Assembly: GCA_963728295.1 (NCBI GenBank)
Contig: CAVSKB010000006.1
Coordinates: 62,001 to 126,000, forward strand
From: DATJKD01 sp963728295
GTDB lineage: Bacteria; Pseudomonadota; Gammaproteobacteria; Steroidobacterales; Steroidobacteraceae
DNA: 64,000 bases
Reading direction: 5' to 3'
Shown: positions 49,431 through 59,318 of the stretch, in pieces
How positions within the stretch are numbered: the first letter of the stretch is position 1
Layout: each line of letters begins with the position of its first letter
Translations under genes and position numbers: made by a program
The notes under the pieces: generated by a model
Told to the model about the DNA's origin: nothing
Seen by the model: the letters and a program-made list of their open reading frames with translations, nothing else
Database searches by the model: none

Positions 49431-51164
49431 ATGATGACAGCCGCGACAACCGAGGTGCCGCAGGCGCCGCCCCTCAGTCACGGCGGCTTCGTCGCATGGG
49501 CGCTTGCAGTCTGCATCGCCGGCAGTCTCGGCGCAGCCACGTCGCGCGCATCTGAGGATATCGAAGCGCCTGCCAGTTGCGGCGGCGGCGCCACTGCTGC
49601 ACCCGATACCGTGCCGCCCCCCGAAGCGCTCGAGGCGCTGGGGGCGCGAATCGGTCGCGTGGACATAGAGGTCGAGGATATCTTCGATCCCACGAACCCG
49701 GCCGAGCACGCGGCACCGTACCGGCTCGCCAACAAGCTGCACGCCAACACGCACGAAGACACCGTGCGGTCGCAGCTGCTCTTCGCCGAGTCCGAACCGT
49801 ATTCGAAACAGAAAGTCGAGGAGACGGAGCGACTGCTGCGCGGCCGGCGTTACCTGTTCGACGCGCATATCTCCGCGAATTGTTATCACGAGGTCGATCA
49901 GACCGTCGACATGTCCGTGCGCGTGCGCGACGTCTGGAGCCTGAACCCAGGCTTCTCCTTCAGCCGAAAGGGCGGTGAGAACGGGACGGGGCTCGAGATC
50001 GAGGACCAGGACTTCATGGGTCGCGGCGAACTCGTGTCGCTCGGCTGGAAGTCCGACGTTGATCGCACGTCCCTCCGGCTCCTCTACGACGACCCACAGC
50101 TGTTCGGCACGTGGTGGCGGGGTCGAGTGTCCTACGCGGACAACAGCGATGGCGGCATGAGCGAACTGAGCGTTGGGCGGCCGTTCTACTCGCTCGACAC
50201 GCGTTGGAGTGCGGGCACCGACCTGCAGTTCGGCGACCGCAGGATGTCTCGTTATCAAGAAGGTCATGTGCTCGATGAGTTCGACGAAAATGTCAATCAC
50301 TTCGAGATCTCCGGTGGCCGCTCGCACGGACTGCAGGACGGCTGGACCCGGCGCTGGCTTGCAGGTGTGCGCTACGAAGCAAGCGACTTCTCACCGTCGC
50401 CGGACAGCGAGCTGGTCGCAGCGTTGCCGGAGGACCGCAAGTTTGTCTACCCGTGGCTGGGCGTCGAGTGGATCGAGGATGACTTCGACACGGCGCACAA
50501 CCGCGACCAGATTGGCAGGACCGAAGACGTACATTACGGCACGGCTTTGCGCGCCGACCTCGGGCTCGCGAGCTCCGCGATCGGAAGCGACCGAAACGCC
50601 GCACTGTTCGGGTTGAGCGCGAGCAGCGGCCGCCGGCTTGGCGAGCGCGACTCGCTGTTTCTGGGCAGCGGTCTGACCGGCCGCTGGGAAGCGGACGGGT
50701 TGCGCGACGCCGCCCTGCAGGGCGAGGTTCGCTACCACCACCGACAGCGCGAGAGCGCTCTGTTCTTCGCCGCTGCGCGCGCCAACGCCGTCGTAGAGCC
50801 GGACCTCGACCACCAACTGCTGCTCGGCGGCGACAACGGCTTGCGTGGCTATCCGCTGCGCTACCAGTCCGGGAAGGCGAGCGTCTTGTTCACGGCCGAA
50901 CAGCGCATCTTCACCGACTGGTTTCCCTTCAGGCTTTACCAGATCGGCGCCGCGGTGTTTGCAGACGCCGGCCGCACCTGGGGCGACGATGTGGCCGGCC
51001 AGGCGCCGCTCGGCTGGCTCGCAGATGCTGGCGTCGGCTTGCGCATCGGTAACTCGAGATCGGGCCTCGGCAATGTACTGCACGTCGATCTTGCAGTGCC
51101 GCTCAACCGCCAGCCAGGCATCGATTCCGTGCAGCTGGTGATCGAAACGCGCGGCAGCTTCTGA
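49431..51164 (+). CDS. Omp85-family outer-membrane protein (BamA/TamA-like) with one or two POTRA domains
   Basis: 577 residues. A signal peptide (about 20-41) is followed by a POTRA-like region (about 70-160, with VRDVWSLNPGF) and a 16-strand-type barrel with GLRGYPLR at about 470-477, the conserved L6-loop motif of Omp85. It is shorter than BamA (about 800 residues), so it is one of the smaller paralogues, possibly a lipid- or protein-inserting protein. It is followed one base later by a PAP2-family gene, so they are co-transcribed. Confidence 0.85.
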   Translation: MMTAATTEVPQAPPLSHGGFVAWALAVCIAGSLGAATSRASEDIEAPASCGGGATAAPDTVPPPEALEALGARIGRVDIEVEDIFDPTNPAEHAAPYRLANKLHANTHEDTVRSQLLFAESEPYSKQKVEETERLLRGRRYLFDAHISANCYHEVDQTVDMSVRVRDVWSLNPGFSFSRKGGENGTGLEIEDQDFMGRGELVSLGWKSDVDRTSLRLLYDDPQLFGTWWRGRVSYADNSDGGMSELSVGRPFYSLDTRWSAGTDLQFGDRRMSRYQEGHVLDEFDENVNHFEISGGRSHGLQDGWTRRWLAGVRYEASDFSPSPDSELVAALPEDRKFVYPWLGVEWIEDDFDTAHNRDQIGRTEDVHYGTALRADLGLASSAIGSDRNAALFGLSASSGRRLGERDSLFLGSGLTGRWEADGLRDAALQGEVRYHHRQRESALFFAAARANAVVEPDLDHQLLLGGDNGLRGYPLRYQSGKASVLFTAEQRIFTDWFPFRLYQIGAAVFADAGRTWGDDVAGQAPLGWLADAGVGLRIGNSRSGLGNVLHVDLAVPLNRQPGIDSVQLVIETRGSF

Positions 51165-51165
51165 T

Positions 51166-52007
51166 ATGCGAACCCTGGCCTCATCGGTTGCTGCGCACGC
51201 CGTGCTTACTGCACAACGCGGCGCAACGATACCGTTCCGTATCACGCATTTCGCACTGCCGCTCGCCGCGTTTGTTGCTCTGATGCTCCTGTTTGCATCG
51301 ACATCGATCGATGTAAACCTCGCGCACGCCTGGGCCTACGACGATGCGCTGCAGGTCTGGGTCGGCCGGCGACACTGGTGGGCAGACGTACTGCTGCATC
51401 GCGACGGACGCGACGCGATCCTGCTGGTCATCCTCGCGCTGCTTGGCACGCTCGCAACAGGTTTCTTCTCGGCGCGTGCGCGCGCCGCGCGTCGGACCGC
51501 GGCGTATGTGCTCGTCACGATCGCGCTCAGCTGGGGTCTGATCGGCGTCTTGAAGCACGTCACGAATGTAGCGTGCCCCTGGGATCTACAGGATTTCGGA
51601 GGCCAGCGGCCGCACGTCGCGTTGTTCGAGACGAGACCACTCGGCTTCGTGCCGGCAGCGTGCTTCCCCGGGCACATTCAGCGTCCGGATTCTCGCTTTT
51701 CGCGTTCTATTTCGCACTCAGGGATCGTCGACCCAGGGCGGCCAGGGTGGCGCTCTGGGTCTCGCTGGCCGTCGGCGCCATGTTCGCTTTTGGTCAGGAA
51801 GCACGCGGTGCGCATTTCCTGTCCCACGACGTCTGCAGTGCGTTCGTCGCCTGGTTCGTCGCGTTAGCCACTTATTCGGCCTGGGTTCAGCGGCCGACAC
51901 CTATGACGGTCAGGATGTTCGCGAACTGCCCCAGGGAACCGATGTCGATCAGCACTAATTTGATTGCGGAGGCGACCAGCAGCGCCGCGCCCATTCTCAG
52001 GCGATGA
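51166..52007 (+). CDS. PAP2-family phosphatase (one frameshift)
   Basis: About 280 residues. Several membrane helices. The PAP2 motifs are PGAHSASGF and, later, GQEARGAHFLSHD, with a proposed catalytic His pair. The start at 51166 overlaps nothing but is adjacent to the Omp85 stop. Near 51672 the frame moves; the second part continues to about 52007. PAP2 enzymes remove phosphate from lipid substrates (undecaprenyl-PP or lipid A) at the periplasmic face. With EptA nearby this may be a lipid A dephosphorylation function, but that is inference. Confidence 0.75.
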
Positions 52008-52281
52008 CCTGCAATCCACAGACTGGCGGCGATCAACAGCAAGGCCCAGTGCAGGACGCGGCCTGCTCACTAGCCAGCTACTTACAATTTCTCGTAGCGA
52101 ATAGGGATGATGCTGAACATCCGGTGGCGTTGCTCTGACCAGCACTACACTCCGCCCATACGCTCAAGAACCGCTGCCGGCGCGCAGGCAGCTAATGCAT
52201 GGACGTGGAGCCGCATGCTTGACCGTCAGCGTCTACGGGGTAGTCTCTTGCTGTGACGCACTCTTGATCGCTGGTGGATCC

Positions 52282-53654
52282 ATGTCACCCCCCGCCCTGC
52301 CCTCGGAACGGGACCTCATCCAGCGCGCGCTGCAACTCGCCCGCCAAGGCAGGCCAGAACAGGCCGAAAGTGTGGTCCAAGGCGTGCTGCGGCGGAATTC
52401 CGATTCGCTGGACGCGCGCGCTCTGCTCGGTGCGCTCGCTTTTCGACAGCATCGCTACGAGGAGGCCGTTGCAGCGTACGGGATCTGCGCGGGTGCGCGC
52501 CCGAGGAACGGCTCCTTCCAGTTCAATCTCGGCATCGCAAGGGAAAAGGCCGGCGATCTGCCCGGAGCGATAGACGCGCTGCTGGCCGCCTGTCGCCTCC
52601 ATCCACGAGACTGGCGAATGGCGTTATTTGCCGGTGCGGTGCTCGAAGCAGCGGGGCGCCGCGACGAGGCGGCGGCCGTCTTCTCACTCGGCGACGACGT
52701 CGATCCGGCCATGCGCGCCGCCAGGAACAACCCCGCGCTCGATCCCGAGATTCGGAGAAGATCGGCGATTGCCGACCGCGTCATGCGCGAACACTTCTCC
52801 CGCCTGCATGCTCGCGCCGTCGACGAATGCGAACGCCGCGCCGTGGCCGCAAGCGGCGTCAAACCGGACCTCGCGCGGGTTCGCAACGCGATCTGGACGC
52901 AGACGCATGACCGTCCGTTCAAATTCCGGACTCCCAAGCAAGAGCCCAGCGTGTTCTACATGCCCGATCTGGAGGCGCGTCCCGTCACCCCGCGCGAGCG
53001 AGTGTCCGGGGCCGCCAGGATCGAAGCGGCCGCCGACGAAATCCGCGGCGAGTATCTTGCTGCGCTCGCAGCGGACATCGCAATGGCCCCCTATGTCGCT
53101 GCAAGCGAGAAGTCGCCGACGTGGCAGGGATTGCGCGGCAATCTCGACTGGTCAGCGCTGCACCTCTACAAGTCGGCGCAGGGAACGCCGCTGCTGAGCC
53201 ATTTCCGGAAGACGTTGCAAGCGCTCGAGGCGGCGGATGTCGTGCGCGTCGAGGGTGGCAAGCCGATCGAAATGTTCTTCTCCAGAATGAGACCCGGCGC
53301 CCACATACCGCCGCACTTTGGCGCCGCGAACAACCGGCTGGCGGTTCACCTTCCGTTGATCGTACCGGCGGGCTGCTCAATCCGGGTAGGTGACGAGATT
53401 CACTTTTGCGCGAAGGCGAGTTGTTTGCGTTCGACGACAGTTTCGAGCACGAGGCCTGGAACACCTCGGCCACGGACCGCGTGGTACTCATCTTCGAAAC
53501 TCATAATCCCGATCTCACCGCGGCAGAACGCGCTGCCGTCGAGCACGCGTTCGAGGGAGAGGCGGCTGCCGGTTCTGTAGGCGTTCTCGCCGCGCTCTGC
53601 GATCTCGATGTGGACCGCGGTCAGCTATCGTCCGCGACACGCACGCGCCGGTAG
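52282..53654 (+). CDS. TPR plus aspartyl/asparaginyl beta-hydroxylase domain protein (one frameshift)
   Basis: About 456 residues. TPR repeats lie in the first 150 (RQGRPEQAESVVQGVLRRN, HRYEEAVAAYG, EKAGDLPGAIDALLAA). The C-terminal part is an Asp/Asn hydroxylase fold of the 2-oxoglutarate Fe(II) type, with HIPPHFGAANNRLAVHLPL and FDDSFEHEAWN. A frame break near 53404 (a missing base) joins them. The substrate protein is unknown; TPRs may recruit it. It overlaps a tiny convergent gene. Confidence 0.8.
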
Positions 53655-53832
53655 ACTTCCGACGTGGCATCACACCAGAACACGCGCGGGTTGATCGGCT
53701 TGAGCCGCACGCCCGTGTCCTCGAGCTCATAGTTGGCTCGCCGGCGCGCTCCGTGCACGAGTCCGCCCCGACTACCTTCCGTATCGCCACGCCCTTACGC
53801 ACGTGCGACCGAACTACGAATCTCGCATCCAT
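53621..53832 (-). CDS. Small hypothetical protein (one frameshift)
   Basis: The first half (MDARFVVRSHVRKGVAIRKV) and the second half (ANYELEDTGVRLKPINPRV, then FWCDATSEVYRRVR) have ordinary protein composition, but lie in different frames, changing near 53745. About 70 residues in all. No family is recognised. It overlaps the end of the convergent hydroxylase gene by about 30 bases, which argues some caution. Confidence 0.35.
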
Positions 53833-54190
53833 TGCCGACTCGCCTCGTTCCAAAGGGGACGAGAGCATAGTCCCGACGGCAACACAAAGCCAATGGCTCT
53901 TACCATAATGGTCCCTGCAGCGCGCGGGCTCCTGGACTGCTGGTGCCGCTGCTGTAGGTAGCGCAATTCGGACATCGCGTTCGAGACAAGCGTTCGAAGA
54001 TTACGTCGGCAGGGAGGACGCGACCGCGGGCCTCTGACCGCCTCCGATAACCCCACTGGTGTCTGTGCCGCGGCCTCGCGCACCAGCCGAGTACAGGGGC
54101 GTTTACAGCTCGACGCCAACTGCAGGTCGATGACGTTTCTCCACCGCTCGGCGGCGGCGAGCCGCTGAACTTAGTAGACCAAATGACGGG
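53833..54190. other. Non-coding stretch, nothing recognised
   Basis: About 358 bases with no convincing open frame, repeat or promoter that I can support. It separates a small hypothetical gene from a convergently ending DUF1579 gene. Confidence 0.4.
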
Positions 54191-54784
54191 CTACTTCTTG
54201 GTGTAGGTTATCTCCATCATCTTCATTTCCTTGCCGTCCCTCCCCGGCCCGTACATTTCGAAGACTTCCGTGGTCGGACTCGTCCAGCGCGTCGTCATTC
54301 GCGCCGTTACCGGGCCCTTCCTGACCGGGTCATTCCAACTCCCGGTAAACGTGCAGGCTTTGCTGGCATCGCAGGTTCCCTCGCTCACCATCAGGCCCGT
54401 CGACATGCTGTCGTTCCATGTCGACCAGTACTTACCCGTGACGTTGTCGTAGCCGAGCATGCCGTGACCGGTGAAGGGCGCTCCCATCATCTTTGAACTT
54501 ACGCTCTCGACTCGCACCCGACCATCGAGCGCCATCGCGCGCGTCGCTGTACCGGCCTCTTCCATGGGGGGACCGCCGGGCTCCATCCAACTCCTCACCT
54601 TGAGATCGTAGTTTCCGACCGTTGAAGCCAGGGCCTGGTGCGCGGCGCCCGGTGTTCCGGCCTTTGCGTACGCTTCCATCTCCGCCTGTTGCTCCGGCGT
54701 CATCTCGGGTTGCTGTTGCTGCGCAAATGCAGATGGGACGAACAGCAGTGCAGCCAATAGCATTCCCGACACCTTGCGAGTCAT
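54191..54784 (-). CDS. DUF1579-like exported protein
   Basis: 197 residues. A signal peptide ends near FAQ (residue 21), followed by a Gln-rich segment. The family motif GHGMLGYDNVTGKYWSTWND lies around 107-126, and EVFEMYGPGRDGKEMKMMEITYTKK is the end. The family has a lipocalin-like barrel fold and an unknown role. Exported to the periplasm. The frame is clean. Confidence 0.85.
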   Translation of the reverse strand: MTRKVSGMLLAALLFVPSAFAQQQQPEMTPEQQAEMEAYAKAGTPGAAHQALASTVGNYDLKVRSWMEPGGPPMEEAGTATRAMALDGRVRVESVSSKMMGAPFTGHGMLGYDNVTGKYWSTWNDSMSTGLMVSEGTCDASKACTFTGSWNDPVRKGPVTARMTTRWTSPTTEVFEMYGPGRDGKEMKMMEITYTKK

Positions 54785-54892
54785 GCGTCCTCCTTTTGGC
54801 GTCCATCGTGACTCAGCCTGCCGCGAAGTATACCGTCGGTCGCCACCAACGCCTGCCTGAGTCCGCGGTAAGCGAGTAGATTGTCAGCAGTT

Positions 54893-55918
54893 GTGAAGAC
54901 TATCTACAGCGACGCCCATCGCGAGCACCGCATCGAGGTCGAGCTCTACGGCAACGAGCTGGTACCTTGCTTCGAGCAACCCGTTCGGGCGGATTCGGTG
55001 CTCGCGCAGGTAATCGCCGTCGGGCTCGGACCCGTGATCGCGCCAATGGATCATGGCCGCCGCCCGATCACGTCGGTGCATGCGCCGGACTACGTGGAAT
55101 TCCTGGAGTCTGCGTGGCGCGACTGGGTCGCCGCCGGCGGCGAAGGAGATGCCTTCAGCGGCTGTACGCCGAGACCCGACATGAGCCGGCGCATGCCGTC
55201 ATCGATTCACGGCCGCCTGGGCTGGTACTCGTTCGATTCCAGCGCACCGATCACCGCCGGCACGTGGACTGCAGCCTACGCCGCAACTCAGGTCGCCCTG
55301 ACGGCGGCCGACCTGCTGTCGAACGGTGAGTCCTCGGCATTCGCGCTGTGCCGCCCTCCGGGCCATCACGCGTCGAGAGCCTATTTCGGCGGCTACTGCT
55401 ATCTGAACAACGCCGCGATCGCCACGCAGTTGCTGCTCGACCGCGGCCTGAAACGTGCGGCGATACTCGACGTCGATTTTCACCATGGCAACGGCACGCA
55501 ATCTATTTTTTACGAACGCAACGACGTGCTCTTCGCGTCAATCCACGGCGACCCGGACGAGGAGTACCCGTATTTCTCGGGTCATGCCGATGAGACCGGG
55601 ACCGGTCCCGGCACCGGCTGCAACGTCAATTTTCCGCTGCCTTCGGGAACGGGGCCAGACCGGTGGCTCGAGGCGCTCGACGCCGCGCTGTCGCGCATCC
55701 GCAGTTACGGCGCGGAAGCGATAGTCGTCTCGCTTGGAGTGGACACGTTCGAGCACGATCCGATCTCGAGCTTCAAGCTGCGATCAGACGACTACCTGCG
55801 CCTCGGGGAAGCGATCAGCACGCTGCGCCTGCCCGCCCTATTCGTCATGGAGGGCGGCTATGCGCTGGAGGCGATCGGCGTGAACGTCGCAAATACGCTG
55901 GTCGGATTCGAGTCCTGA
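54893..55918 (+). CDS. Acetylpolyamine amidohydrolase / histone deacetylase family
   Basis: 341 residues from a GTG at 54893, giving the usual MKTIYSDAH start; a TTG four codons earlier is possible. RPPGHHAS (about 154-161) and DVDFHHGNGT (193-202) give the zinc and charge-relay residues of arginase-fold deacetylases. Bacterial members of this length resemble ApaH-like acetylpolyamine amidohydrolases (for example from Mycoplana). It would deacetylate small amines or polyamines in the cytoplasm. Confidence 0.88.
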   Translation: MKTIYSDAHREHRIEVELYGNELVPCFEQPVRADSVLAQVIAVGLGPVIAPMDHGRRPITSVHAPDYVEFLESAWRDWVAAGGEGDAFSGCTPRPDMSRRMPSSIHGRLGWYSFDSSAPITAGTWTAAYAATQVALTAADLLSNGESSAFALCRPPGHHASRAYFGGYCYLNNAAIATQLLLDRGLKRAAILDVDFHHGNGTQSIFYERNDVLFASIHGDPDEEYPYFSGHADETGTGPGTGCNVNFPLPSGTGPDRWLEALDAALSRIRSYGAEAIVVSLGVDTFEHDPISSFKLRSDDYLRLGEAISTLRLPALFVMEGGYALEAIGVNVANTLVGFES

Positions 55919-55928
55919 ACGCCCGCCC

Positions 55929-56834
55929 TCATTGACCCGCCTTCACCTGCTCGTCCCACGTCTTCGACCCTTTCACCCCGTCGAGGAACGGCAGCGCAGC
56001 AGCGACCAGCCTGGGAGAGAAGAAGATGTCGTAGTGCGTCTGGTCGGGCAGGATCGCCAGGCGGTTCTGCGACTGATGCTCGCGCATCCACCCCGCGTCC
56101 TTCAGACCGCCGCCCAGGAGCTGGTAGAACTTCACGATATGCTCTGGCCGGTACATGTCGCTGTCGCCGAACACGAGCATGACCGGCATCCGGAGCCTGG
56201 CCACGTCCGCGGACCAATCGTAGGGTTTCCTCATCCACGCCCCCATCGAGTCGAGAAGGCGCGGAAAGTCCTCGGGGCTGGGTGCAACGGCCACGTAGGT
56301 CTTGTACATCGGCGTGTCCTTCATGGAGTCGGCCATCGCCGCGCCAACCTGCGCCTGCATCGGCAGCATCTCGGGGTAGAAGCCGTCCTGCGAATAGCCC
56401 GCTGAAACCAGGACCAGCCGGCGGACGGTCTCGGGCCGCTGGACCGCGAGCTGGAACGCGACACCGCCGCCCATCGAGTAGCCCAGGACGTCGACCTGCT
56501 TGTGGCCGAGCTTTTCCAGCACCACCGCCATGTCGGCCCCCATGGCCTGCAGGCTAAATGGCCGAGCGCCGAGCGCCGTGCGCCCGTGACCCTGCAGATC
56601 CACGGCGATCACCTGCCGGTGGTCGGCGAGCTGCGGCATGATGGGCTCGAACATGCCGGTCGAGCCGAGCCCGCCGTGCAGCAGCAACAACGGTTCGCCG
56701 CTACCCCGGATCTCGTAGTAATAATCGACACCGTTCGCCGCGATGTATCCGGTTCGCACGTCCTGCGCCTCCACAGCCGTCGATGCAATCGCGAGTGCCG
56801 CGGCAGCTGTCGCTAGAATACCGGTGGTCGTCAT
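55929..56834 (-). CDS. Exported alpha/beta hydrolase
   Basis: 301 residues from ATG 56834, which has GGAGAG just upstream. A signal peptide (about 1-23) ends at AVEAQ. The nucleophile is in GYSMGG, the acid in FGDSD and the base in the DQTHYD region, so the catalytic triad appears complete. The oxyanion motif HGGLGS is present. Substrate unknown; ester or lactone hydrolysis is likely for this family. Confidence 0.88.
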   Translation of the reverse strand: MTTTGILATAAAALAIASTAVEAQDVRTGYIAANGVDYYYEIRGSGEPLLLLHGGLGSTGMFEPIMPQLADHRQVIAVDLQGHGRTALGARPFSLQAMGADMAVVLEKLGHKQVDVLGYSMGGGVAFQLAVQRPETVRRLVLVSAGYSQDGFYPEMLPMQAQVGAAMADSMKDTPMYKTYVAVAPSPEDFPRLLDSMGAWMRKPYDWSADVARLRMPVMLVFGDSDMYRPEHIVKFYQLLGGGLKDAGWMREHQSQNRLAILPDQTHYDIFFSPRLVAAALPFLDGVKGSKTWDEQVKAGQ

Positions 56835-56935
56835 GATGCTCTCCTGCCTCTGTAGGGTGATGTGAGTCCGCCTGTACACTCACGACGAACGAGGCACGCC
56901 GGATTCGACACGTCCCGCGGAAGACGAGCCCGCCG

Positions 56936-57625
56936 ATGACATCGGACCAGCCTGTAGAAATTACCGTCGATGACGCACGCCGCGTCTCGGGCCTGCTGCA
57001 GATGCCGGAGCGCGCCCGGGCCTGCCTCGTGCTGGCGCACGGGGCCGGAGCCGGCATGCGCCACCCCTTTCTCGCGGCAGTGGCAACCGAGCTGGCGGCT
57101 CAGGGCATCGCGACGCTGCGCTATCAGTTTCCCTACATGGAACGGCGCTCGAGGCGCCCGGACTCACCGGACACCTGTCATGCGACCGTGCGCGCGGCGG
57201 TCGTCGAGGCGGCCACGCTTGCACCCGCGATTCCGCTCTTCGCCGGCGGCAAGTCGTTCGGCGGCCGCATGACCTCGCAGGCGCAGTCGGTCGATCCGCT
57301 TCCCGGCGTCCGCGGGCTGGCGTTCCTCGGATTTCCACTACACCCGCCGGGCCAGCCGTCGGACTCACGGGCCGGGCATCTCGCCCGGGTGCAGATCGAA
57401 ATGCTGTTTCTTCAGGGCACGCGCGACGATTTCGCGAAACTCGAACTGATCCAGCCGGTCGTCTCGCAGCTCGGCGACAGAGCCCGGTTGCAACTCTTCC
57501 CGGACGCCGACCATTCCTTTCATGTGCCGGCGCGATCGGGGCGGACCGATGCCGAGGTCCGCGGCGACCTGACACGTACGCTCGCGGCGTGGATACAGTC
57601 GGTGATCGATCACACGGCCGGGTGA
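56936..57625 (+). CDS. Alpha/beta hydrolase, KANL3/Tex30-like
   Basis: 229 residues, no signal peptide. LVLAHGAGAGM holds the oxyanion region, GGKSFGGRM the nucleophile Ser, and DADHSFHVP the catalytic His. These are the signatures of the KANL3/Tex30 group of small alpha/beta hydrolases, whose substrates are not known. It is divergent from the exported hydrolase and convergent with the DUF6491 gene. Confidence 0.87.
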   Translation: MTSDQPVEITVDDARRVSGLLQMPERARACLVLAHGAGAGMRHPFLAAVATELAAQGIATLRYQFPYMERRSRRPDSPDTCHATVRAAVVEAATLAPAIPLFAGGKSFGGRMTSQAQSVDPLPGVRGLAFLGFPLHPPGQPSDSRAGHLARVQIEMLFLQGTRDDFAKLELIQPVVSQLGDRARLQLFPDADHSFHVPARSGRTDAEVRGDLTRTLAAWIQSVIDHTAG

Positions 57626-57629
57626 CCGG

Positions 57630-58076
57630 TCATCCCGAACCGGTCTGCGACGCCTGCTCGCGCCTGGCCTGCTCGCGCGCGGCATCCTCGCGCTGGGCCT
57701 TTCGCAGCCCGGCATAATCCACAGGCCGGATTTCCCTGATCGTGCAGCTCACGCCGCCGGCCCGCACCGAATCGAGGCCGCGCCGGACGGTGTTACCGGT
57801 CGACGTCACCGCGATCGTGTTGACGAACGGCAGCTCGGAGCACGGACCCTGAACCGTGACCAAGTAGGCGTCCTTGAGGCTGGTCTGGATCGCAAGCACG
57901 TTCTTGCCGAGTGAACGCCAGCCCTGGTAACTGCCGAGGTAAGTGAATTCGTCGATCGGCGCGCCGGCGAAGTCCCGGTAGAGCTCGTAGGCTTGCGCGT
58001 CGCGCTCGCGCGGGCTCTGGCTTGCGCATCCTGCAACGACGGCAGTGAGGAGTATGAGTGGAATGCGGGCTTTCAT
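57630..58076 (-). CDS. DUF6491-like lipoprotein
   Basis: 148 residues. Lipobox VVAGC at about 13-17 predicts lipidation. The mature part contains GSYQGWRSLGKNVLAIQTS and AYLVTVQGPC, patterns of the DUF6491 family, and a charged C-terminal tail. Periplasmic face of a membrane; role unknown. It converges with the KANL3-like hydrolase gene, 4 bases apart. Confidence 0.82.
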   Translation of the reverse strand: MKARIPLILLTAVVAGCASQSPRERDAQAYELYRDFAGAPIDEFTYLGSYQGWRSLGKNVLAIQTSLKDAYLVTVQGPCSELPFVNTIAVTSTGNTVRRGLDSVRAGGVSCTIREIRPVDYAGLRKAQREDAAREQARREQASQTGSG

Positions 58077-58379
58077 CGCGAATCTCCTGGCGTTGAATCG
58101 CCGGTTGAGTTGTCCCTGGCGACATTAGGTTGGATCGCCCGTGCGCGGCGAAGTTCGGCCATATGCCCGCGCCGCCGGATCGCATCGTCGCTGGAACCGC
58201 ACGGACCGTCGACGGAATTGACAGCGGTGGCCGCTCCTTCAATCCCCTGGCCGCCAAGCCCTTGAATCCACGGCCCTGCGCTGTCAACCGGCACGAAACG
58301 TGCTTCGTTATCCTTATGGCCAGGCGTGATCCTGGAGGGGAGTCGATATGTCCAATGTAGACCATGGGCGCTTTCAGAC
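58077..58379. other. Gap with a strong ribosome-binding site
   Basis: No clear gene. A purine-rich block, GGAGGGGAG (58334-58342), lies just before an ATG at 58348, a better start signal than the one in frame at 58380. It reads only 16 codons before a stop, so either it is the true start of the next gene with a base error just after, or a short leader ORF. Nothing else recognised. Confidence 0.4.
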
Positions 58380-59220
58380 ATGCAGCCATTTCGCGACCTG
58401 ACTGGAACCGGTGACCGCGAGGGCGCAGCCGCCCCCGACGATCGCGCACAGCGAGCGAAGTCCGGGCCACGAAGGCCGCGCGCGCTCCCCCCCGCGCAGT
58501 TCCGCGAACGGCTGCTGTCCGTCATGGACAGAAAAAATCATTGGGCGTGGCCCGCCTTCAGCGGTCCGGACATCGGCAAGGCGCAGCTCAAGATTCACTT
58601 CCAGCAGGAATTCGCCAGCTACGTCCGTGACTTCCCGGTGCTGCTCGCGCGCATCCACGCGAAGAATCCGCCGGTGCCCGTGCGACGCATGCTGGCTGAG
58701 AACATTTACGAAGAAGACACGGGCGGGCTGTCATTCGGAAAATCGCACGTCGAGCTGTTTCTCCTGATGATGAAGGGTTGCGGTTTCACCGAGCCGGATT
58801 TCGAAAACATCCGGCCGCTGCCCGCGACCCGTGCCTACCGTAGCTGGCTCGATCGCGCCACCGGGCAGCGTGACTGGGTCCGCGCCGCGGCGACGATGGC
58901 GATCTTCGTCGAGGGCAGCGTTCACGATCGCCATGAGATCCTTAACCCGGGCGACCCGAAGACCGATCGGGAGATCGAAGACGCGGTGCGGAAGCATTCG
59001 CTCGTTCGATACCACGGTGTGTCGCCCGTCTTCATGGACCTGACGCGAGCGCACCAGAAGAGTCGAGGGCGGGCATCGTCACCATGCCTATGCGATGGTA
59101 GTCGCCGGGGCAGACGGCTTGCGACATCAGCAGGCCGTCATCGGATGCGTGGAGAAATCGCTCGAGCTCTGGCTGCGCTATCGCGATGCAGTTGCGCGCG
59201 CCTGCGGGCTTGCGGCATAG
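58380..59220 (+). CDS. Iron-containing redox enzyme family protein, TENA/PqqC-like (one frameshift)
   Basis: About 279 residues. Helical bundle with MDRKNHWAWPAF, EEFASYVRDFPVLLARIH-like and NIYEEDTGGLSFGKSHVELF segments, which place His and Glu residues for a metal site. Near 59050 the frame shifts; the rest (GGHRHHAYAMVVAG and onward) ends in TAG at 59218-59220. The superfamily holds oxygen-using heme- or non-heme-oxygenase-like enzymes; the reaction here is unknown. Confidence 0.72.
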
Positions 59221-59318
59221 ACCGACGCGAAGCGGGACGTTAGGCTGTCGGCGGCAGGCTTCGCCGACTTCGCGCGTGCGGCGAGCAAGCACCGCTGACC
59301 AGGGGACGGGCAACTCGC

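Noticed and set aside
58073..58525. Minus-strand frame across the DUF6491/PqqC-like gap
   Set aside because: It overlaps the start of a clear plus-strand gene, has no good start signal and no recognised domain.
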